Shown here piece by piece: positions 52,988 to 58,436 of a stretch of 58,436 nt of DNA (positions are counted from its first letter, which is position 1; the number at the start of each line of letters is the position of its first letter). The position numbers and the translations under genes were made by a program. Under the pieces are notes generated by a model. The model had not been told where the DNA came from. It saw only the letters and a list, made by a program, of their open reading frames with translations, and searched no databases. Source of the DNA: JBKPNJ01 sp963695705 (lineage in GTDB: Bacteria; Actinomycetota; Actinomycetes; Propionibacteriales; Nocardioidaceae). The DNA is taken from the NCBI GenBank assembly GCA_963695705.1, contig CAVOHB010000002.1, positions 1 through 58,436 of the forward strand, written 5' to 3'.

Positions 52988-53902
52988 TCAGTCTTCGTCG
53001 ACGGCTGTTTCGAGGTGCGCGACGGGCGGTGTGGTCGTCCAGCTCGCCAAGAGATCGAGGGCCTCTTGGGACGGCGAGCCGGGTTCGGCGCTGTATGTCA
53101 GCAAGCTCTGCCCTGGGTCTCCCGGGAGCGGGAGGAACTCGAAGGGTAGGTCCAGGTCGCCGACGGTGGGGTGGTGGATGGCTTTGCGGCCGGTGACGTG
53201 GAGGCGGACGTTGTGGTCGGCCCACCGCCCTCGGAACTCGTCGCTGCGGGTCGAGAGTTCGCCGACGAGGTCGGAGAGGTCACGGTCGTAGGGGTCCCGG
53301 CCGGCCTCGGTCCGCAGCATCGCGACGGTGTCGTTGGCGGCCTTGTCCCAGTCAGACCAAAACTGGGTCGCCCGAGGGTTGAGGAAGAGGAAGCGGGCGT
53401 TGTTCGGCGGGTCAGTGACCTCTTCGTAGATCGGTGCGTAGAGAGCCCGTCCGAGATCGTTTGACGCCAAGACATCGAGGCGGCCGTTGAGCACGAAGGC
53501 GGGTGTGCCGACCATCGAGTCCATGATCCGCTGGACGGTCGGCCGGACGCGTTGAATAGCTGGGCGCCGACGCGGAGCACGGGTGCTGCTGGCGACCCGG
53601 AGAAGGTCGAGGAGGTGGCGGCGCTCGGCGTCGTCGAGCTGCAAGGCATGCACGATCCCGTCGACGACGCCCTCGGAGATGCCGGTGGCATCGCCGCGCT
53701 CAAGCCGGACGTAGTACTCGCTCGATATACCGGCGAGCATCGCGGCCTCTTCCCGACGCAGCCCGGGAACCCGTCGGCGATCGGTGCCGAAGACCGGGAG
53801 TCCTGCCTGCTGTGGCGTGATCCGGGCGCGACGGCTGGTCAGGAACTCACGAATCTGGGCGCGCACATCACCGCGGACATCCGGGTCCTGATCGCTGGTC
53901 AT
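52988..53902 (-). CDS. XRE-family regulator with MmyB-like ligand-binding domain
   Basis: Intact, 304 residues. HTH at about 20-80: IREFLTSRRARITPQQAGLP, RRRVPGLRREEAAMLAGISS, EYYVRLERGDATGISEGVVD. The C-terminal domain contains PAFVLNGRLDVLASNDLGRA, LYAPIYEE, NNARFLFLNPRATQFWSDWD, ADHNVRLHVTGRKAIHHPTV, GDLDLPFEFLPLPGDPGQSL, as in MmyB-like PAS/lipid-binding domains. Divergent from the aldo/keto reductase, with a TTGACA box at 53957-53962 in the gap; it is probably the regulator of that reductase. Confidence 0.9.
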   Translation of the reverse strand: MTSDQDPDVRGDVRAQIREFLTSRRARITPQQAGLPVFGTDRRRVPGLRREEAAMLAGISSEYYVRLERGDATGISEGVVDGIVHALQLDDAERRHLLDLLRVASSTRAPRRRPAIQRVRPTVQRIMDSMVGTPAFVLNGRLDVLASNDLGRALYAPIYEEVTDPPNNARFLFLNPRATQFWSDWDKAANDTVAMLRTEAGRDPYDRDLSDLVGELSTRSDEFRGRWADHNVRLHVTGRKAIHHPTVGDLDLPFEFLPLPGDPGQSLLTYSAEPGSPSQEALDLLASWTTTPPVAHLETAVDED

Positions 53903-54048
53903 GCCTTCACGATACGGACCTGAACGCGGTCCAGGGGGTCACGGTCAGTACCCCTCTTGACAGTGCCTTCCGCCCCTGCTGGCGCGCTGGTTCTGTGGAG
54001 GAGTCGGGCAAGCCGACGACCTCGACAGCGAAGGAAGTACAACCCACC

Positions 54049-55035
54049 ATGAAGCTCGTCTCCCTGGGAGGCCTCAAGGTCTCCCGCATCGGTCTCGGTG
54101 CGATGACGATGGCTGGCACCTACACCAGCGAAGGTGCCCTCGACGACTCTGAGTCCATCCGAACCATCCACCGTGCCCTCGACCTCGGCGTCACCCACAT
54201 CGACACCGCGGAGATCTACGGTCCGTTCCACAGCGAGGAAGTCGTCGGCCAGGCCGTCAAGGGACGCCGCGAACAGATCGTCATCGCGACCAAGTTCGGT
54301 CTTGTGTCCCACGCGGACGGCGAGACCAGCCCCGGCGTGATGGACAGCAGTGCGGCCAATGTCCGCGCCGCGGTCGAAGGCTCCTTGAGTCGGCTCGGAA
54401 CCGACTACATCGACCTCTACTACCAGCACCGCGTCGACCCGAACATCCCGATCGAGGAGACCGCAGGGGCCGTTGCGGACCTGGTTGCCGAGGGCAAGGT
54501 CCTGCACTTCGGGCTCTCCGAAGCCAGCCCCGAGACCATCCGTCGGGCCCACGCTGTCCACCCGGTATCCGCGTTGCAGACCGAGTACTCGCTGTGGACC
54601 CGCGACCCGGAGGCCGAGATTCTGCCGCTCCTTCGCGAACTCGGCATCGGCTTCGTCCCATACTCACCGCTCGGACACGGACTGCTCACCGGCCAGATCC
54701 GCTCGGTCGACGACTTCGCCGACGACGACTGGCGCAAGACCAACCCGCGGTTCACCGGCGAGAACTTCGTCCGGAACCTCGCCATCGTCGATGAAGTCCG
54801 TGCCATCGGCGCCGAAGTCGGTGCCACCCCAGCGCAGACCGCGCTGGCCTGGCTCCTGACTCGTGGCGATGACATCGCACCCATCCCCGGCACCCGTCGC
54901 GTCGCCCGGGTCGAGGAGAACACGGCCGCAGACGGCGTAGAACTCACCGCCGACCAGCTCGACCGACTCAACAACCTCACCCCCGCCGCCGGCGAACGCC
55001 ACGACGAAGCGAACATGGCATCAATCGACGGCTGA
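54049..55035 (+). CDS. Aldo/keto reductase
   Basis: Intact, 328 residues from MKLVSLGGLKVSRIGLGAMT. The catalytic tetrad is visible: Asp52 and Tyr57 in THIDTAEIYGPFHSEEVVGQ, Lys82 in IVIATKFGL, His127 in LYYQHRVDPNIPIEETAGAV. NADPH-binding: FVPYSPLGHGLLTGQI and PIPGTRRVARVEENTAA. This is the YajO/AKR11-13 group, which reduces aldehydes and ketones; substrate unknown. The ORF could start 18 codons upstream, but the motif start at MKLV fits the family. Confidence 0.9.
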   Translation: MKLVSLGGLKVSRIGLGAMTMAGTYTSEGALDDSESIRTIHRALDLGVTHIDTAEIYGPFHSEEVVGQAVKGRREQIVIATKFGLVSHADGETSPGVMDSSAANVRAAVEGSLSRLGTDYIDLYYQHRVDPNIPIEETAGAVADLVAEGKVLHFGLSEASPETIRRAHAVHPVSALQTEYSLWTRDPEAEILPLLRELGIGFVPYSPLGHGLLTGQIRSVDDFADDDWRKTNPRFTGENFVRNLAIVDEVRAIGAEVGATPAQTALAWLLTRGDDIAPIPGTRRVARVEENTAADGVELTADQLDRLNNLTPAAGERHDEANMASIDG

Positions 55036-55223
55036 TGAACCGGGCGGCCGGGCCGCTGACGGCTCGGCCCATCGCCGGGCCAACCCGCACATCGGCAGAT
55101 CCGGCCGTCCGCATCGCCGAAACGCGGCGGAAAGACGCGCCCCCGAATCGCGGCACGGTCGGGTTCCGCCCGCAGGGCAGCACGGTCATTGCTGGTTCAA
55201 TGTCGCCGGCAGGAAGGGTACCT

Positions 55224-56962
55224 GTGACGGAAAGTACTGCGACGAGGCCTGACGGTCGTGAGCCGAGCGCCGAGACGCTCATGCTGCGCTCGGCAACGCG
55301 CGCACTCCGGCTTCATCTCGACCAGCTGCCCGTTGACTACGACCTTGCCACCAGCGCTGACCGATTCTTGGCCAGCGCTATGACTGCGCCGAGTCTCTGA
55401 TCGGAAGCGGGTTCGGAGGCATGGTCATGGGGTCGCTGGCCCGGAGTTTGCTGGTTGACGGACTCAGGTGGCGCTGGATCGCAGAAGATCCCGGGGTCAG
55501 GCGCCGTTCGCTCCTCGGCGATCTCATCCTGGAACGCAACAGGATTGTCGTGGCCATCGAAGCAGCAGACCTCCTCTGCCCAAACTTGCCGAGATGGCTA
55601 ATGCCGATCCCCGACGTCGCGGACCTGACTGGGCACTCTTTCAGCTGGCTCGACGCCCCTCCGATGCCGAGCGAGGACGAACTCCTACGCGAGCTCTTGG
55701 AGCACCCTCAGGAGGTCGGGTCCAGTTCTGACGCAGATGCGCAGTCTCTCGCTTCCTCGCTGCTCGACATAGCCGGCATCCGTGCCGTTACCGAAGTGTT
55801 GGCATACGCAGGGCACGGCAACTTTCTCGGACAGCAGAGCACGCTGGCCGAGGACGGTGCGGCGGGCTGGGACCTGCGCGCCGACTACGAGGCGCTCGTC
55901 CTCAACGCGGCGGCCGTCGGCGCCACCGTCACGCTCCTAGGGAGCGCTGAAGCCGTGCCGGAGGCGTGGCCCACTGATGTCGAACGGCAACCGTTTGTCC
56001 AGACCGCGGTAGCCCTGGCGAAGGCGGTATCCGAGGCGGCGGTGGCGGTGCACGGCCTCGTTGCGCCGAATGTCACCCAGCGAACACTTGGCAGCGAAAG
56101 GGGAAGGCCCCCTGCTGCGCCGATCATTCGGCCGCAGGCCGTCTTGTCGCCCGGCGACCACCTGCTCGGGGAGCCGTCGACTACTGCTCTCGAGGAAACC
56201 TTCAGTCGAGCCGAGTCCTTCTACGCGCTGGCAACGTCGATGCCTGTGAATCCCTGGGGACAGGGTCCGCCGACGCTGCATGAGGCGCTCGCATACGGAG
56301 GGGGACTATCGAACCTTGAGACCTTGATGGTCACCTACGAGCAGGCTGGCGGAGAGGTGATGGCGGTGTTCGCGGCCAGGATCCTTCTCGAGGAGAGCGC
56401 ACGACTCCACTGGAGGTTCGCGGTGGGGGACGACGAAGAAACGTTCAAGGCGCGCGCGAAGCAGTTTTTCGATGAGTGGCGAGCACGACGTCGCCGGACG
56501 ATCGCGGCGCTGGTCAACGCTGGCGTCCCCTACGCAACGGCGACAGGGCTGTTTAGACTCCCGGGCAACGTTGTTATGGCCTCAGGTCCCGACGACATCG
56601 CTAAGGGCCGCGTTCCTATACCTTCGCTAACCCAGTTGCTGGCAGATCTGGGCGGGGGATACCGCGAACCGGGGTGGCTGCAGGCTGCGTACTCAATGCT
56701 GAGCCAGGTCGTGCACAGCACGTCAGTCGGGCAGCTGCACACAATCCGCGAGGTTGACGGGCTGTGGCAAGGAAACTCGCTCAGTCACGAGATGTTGGCG
56801 CTGTCCCTCGACGTTGGCTGTCTTGGCGCCGCGATCCTGATCGGTCACTCCACGCTGATCTTGACCGACCTAAGCGACGAAGCCAAAGAGTTCTACGTAG
56901 GGTTGCGGCAGGCTGCGCTGCGGGTCCACGAAACCGCCCGGGTTGTGCACGGACTCGACTGA
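55224..56962 (+). CDS. Uncharacterised protein of about 580 residues, one frameshift
   Basis: Starts VTESTATRPDGREPSAETLM behind AGGAAGG; RLHLDQLPVDYDLATSADRF in the first frame continues after an indel near 55370 as GQRYDCAESLIGSGFGGMVM, GSLARSLLVDGLRWRWIAED. Later: LLGDLILERNRIVVAIEAAD, LASSLLDIAGIRAVTEVLAY, GNFLGQQSTLAEDGAAGWDL, AVFAARILLEESARLHWRFA, AAYSMLSQVVHSTSVGQLHT, SLSHEMLALSLDVGCLGAAI. All-helical and without signal peptide. The HWRF...ILLEESARLHWR and SQVVHS motifs recall DUF5677-type helical proteins of unknown role, a weak resemblance. Confidence 0.55.
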
Positions 56963-57325
56963 AACGTTGGGCGACCGCAAAGCGTCACCCTCGGGGCTGA
57001 CTACGCTTCGGGCATGTGGGCCAACCAAGCAGCGACGAGCCGTTCGTCGATCCACGGCCGCTCTCGAAATGTTTAGGCCGCTGACCAGACCCTCACACGG
57101 CGGTATGACGCACCTCTGGGAACGGTCTGATCGCGGCTAGATCCGGGCGCCGCTATCGACGGGGTCAGTCGGGCTCACCTGTGATCCTCCGGCCCGGTCG
57201 ACCACTTGTGTCCCCGTTTCATGTGCCGGTCGACGACATCGTCGACTTCTTGGAGGGCTGAACAAGCGATTCAGTCGTGGGTTCCAAGGTGGCGCGGGTG
57301 AGGCTCTACCTCGTACGTTCGGGAC
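56963..57325. other. Gene-free stretch
   Basis: Several short frames without protein-like composition. I see nothing that I can assign; the next gene has no convincing ribosome-binding site. Confidence 0.35.
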
Positions 57326-57586
57326 ATGACGAGCTCAGCGACGACGTACGTGCTCTGGGTGGCCCGCGAGGGTGCCGAGCCGGTTGAGGACGCCGTGCTG
57401 CGGGAACGGGCGGGCGTCGAGGACACCGACGTCGAGGTGCTGACCAGAACGCTGGGCACTTCGAGCATGGCGACGATTCCGGCCGGATCCCGGGACGAAT
57501 GGGGCACGAGGATCCCCGTGGTCCTGAACGTCGGTCCCAACGAGCTTCCCCCGGAGGGCCGGGTCTTCGTCGTCGCCACCGCGTAG
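57326..57586 (+). CDS. Small hypothetical protein
   Basis: Intact, 86 residues: MTSSATTYVLWVAREGAEPV, EDAVLRERAGVEDTDVEVLT, TLGTSSMATIPAGSRDEWGT, RIPVVLNVGPNELPPEGRVF. Mixed alpha/beta composition without membrane segment. No family recognised. Confidence 0.4.
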   Translation: MTSSATTYVLWVAREGAEPVEDAVLRERAGVEDTDVEVLTRTLGTSSMATIPAGSRDEWGTRIPVVLNVGPNELPPEGRVFVVATA

Positions 57587-57969
57587 GCCGCCAGCGCGTC
57601 CGGGACGAGGCGGCCGTCGACGTGGACGATCTGCCGTTTCCGGATCCGATGATTCAAGAATCGGTGGGCGAGACCGGCCACCGGCGCATCGCCGAGACGC
57701 TTCAACCGGTCCTCAATAGCAACTGGGCCGACAAGACGCGAGATCTCTTTAAGCAGCTGCCGGATGAGGCACCCCATGGTTCAAGGTGTACGAGGAGGGT
57801 GACGTCCCAAAGTCCGTGGGATGATGGCCGCCGCGACGCGCCTTGAGTTCTGAGCATTGCCGAATCCATCGCTCGGAACTGCCCAGCGACGAGACTCACG
57901 CGTTGTTGCTGTCTCGCGCTCACCGCCCGCGACTCACTGAGCCGACCCGCAGTCTGCTTGCCGGGCAGA
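57587..57969. other. Probable remnant or gene-free stretch
   Basis: One plus-strand frame around 57620-57770 reads DLPFPDPMIQESVGETGHRR and IAETLQPVLNSNWADKTRDL, which has protein-like composition but no start and degrades to Arg/Ser-rich sequence. Possibly the residue of a gene with indels. Confidence 0.3.
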
Positions 57970-58436
57970 ATGCACGGTGTGGACGTCGCTGCTCTGCTCA
58001 GTGGGATTTCCGTCGTTCTGGCATTCGTCATCTTCCTGCGTGATCGCATGAACCAAGACCGGCAACAGGTCGACCGGCTGGGTGCGTGGACGCGGGTGAC
58101 GTACGAGCGGCGAAGTCCGATAGAGGCGGGGCGCATCGAGGAGGGCGAGATAGCCGCACACATCCGCAACGCAAGCGAGCTTCCGGTGCGTGTTCGTCAG
58201 ATCGCATACCGCACTACGGCTACCTGGCTTGTGGAGGATAAGCTTCAGTCTGCCCTACCAAGCGGCCCCGGCGTATGGACCCCAACCCCAGGAACTGAGC
58301 CCGTCAGGACCTTCCACGAAGACGTCGTCATCCCGCCCGGCGAAACACAGCAACTGGCGTTCGTCGTCAATGTCGCGCACACCGCGCCTGCAGATGCAGT
58401 GCAGCTCGACATGCTGCGAGGCATCGACTGCCACGT
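57970..58436 (+). CDS. Membrane-anchored protein, partial at the right edge
   Basis: Open from MHGVDVAALLSGISVVLAFV, IFLRDRMNQDRQQVDRLGAW to the end of the window (155 codons without a stop). An N-terminal helix with a short basic cytoplasmic turn, then a soluble beta-rich part: TYERRSPIEAGRIEEGEIAA, HIRNASELPVRVRQIAYRTT, TFHEDVVIPPGETQQLAFVV. The last piece (V-IPPGET--L-F-V) recalls small actinobacterial proteins with one helix and an Ig-like domain, function unknown. Confidence 0.65.
   Translation, partial: MHGVDVAALLSGISVVLAFVIFLRDRMNQDRQQVDRLGAWTRVTYERRSPIEAGRIEEGEIAAHIRNASELPVRVRQIAYRTTATWLVEDKLQSALPSGPGVWTPTPGTEPVRTFHEDVVIPPGETQQLAFVVNVAHTAPADAVQLDMLRGIDCH

Noticed and set aside
57271..57777. 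A 168-codon minus-strand hypothetical protein
   Set aside because: It overlaps the plus-strand frame at 57326-57586, and much of it is antisense to it; evidence for either strand is weak, and the plus frame has the better composition.

Overview
The window is a composite of at least two, probably three, pieces of DNA and should be read as a metagenome-style scaffold, not as one chromosome segment. Positions 1 to about 7465 are moderate-GC and look like soil Verrucomicrobia DNA, with an alphaproteobacterial-looking fragment in the first 500 bases. A mirrored homopolymer block (A run, T run, short spacer, A run, 7464-7530) then joins this to about 51 kb of very GC-rich DNA. The gene types there (CGNR zinc-finger regulators, LAL-type LuxR regulators, ECF sigma factors with zf-HC2 partners, XRE/MmyB-like regulator, GH15 enzyme, many GTG starts) point to an actinobacterium. 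No rRNA is present.

Left part: pieces of a DUF4159 protein and an STT3-like glycosyltransferase; tRNA-Ile2 (CAT); then an integrated element with a broken tyrosine integrase, a helix-turn-helix protein, hypothetical proteins, a Spo11/TopoVI-A-like Toprim protein, a Toprim primase-like protein, and a palindrome cluster ahead of a small membrane protein that is cut by the junction.

Right part, in order: a cut membrane protein, a zinc-less NADP-dependent oxidoreductase, a long palindrome, a 100-bp diverged direct repeat flanking a YdhR-like protein and a large LAL regulator (7.5-13.9 kb); an amidohydrolase, EamA transporter and CGNR regulator (13.9-16.9 kb); a minus-strand run of CMD peroxidase, DUF1348, MOSC and LAL regulator, divergent from a second CGNR regulator (17-22.4 kb); a VOC-GNAT fusion, secreted beta-propeller protein, GNAT, cyclase, peroxiredoxin and sigma/anti-sigma pair (22.7-28.3 kb); a tightly overlapping operon of GT2, DUF2064 transferase, methyltransferase, cytochrome-b/molybdopterin oxidoreductase and membrane protein, divergent from a multi-pass membrane protein and next to a two-component system and an epimerase (28.3-36.4 kb); TetR, isochorismatase, a sigma factor with two successive anti-sigma proteins, and a GH15 enzyme (36.8-41.6 kb); a plus-strand run of peroxiredoxin, hypothetical, EamA, flavin disulfide reductase and CPA antiporter (41.7-46.3 kb); lipase-like hydrolase, then ABC permease, ATPase and LolA/RseB-like protein (46.5-50.2 kb); SnoaL protein and TetR around a 51-bp double operator (50.8-52 kb); hypothetical, XRE regulator, aldo/keto reductase and unknown proteins to the right edge.

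Many genes read well only if one or more single-base frameshifts are allowed. These were placed by following protein-family continuity between frames, so the coordinates of broken genes span all the pieces. The frameshifts cluster in some genes and are absent from others of equal length, which suggests uncorrected sequencing indels more than real gene decay, with a few true remnants among them. The best candidates for new biology are the Toprim-bearing left element, the GT2-DUF2064-methyltransferase-molybdopterin operon, and the tandem anti-sigma arrangement.
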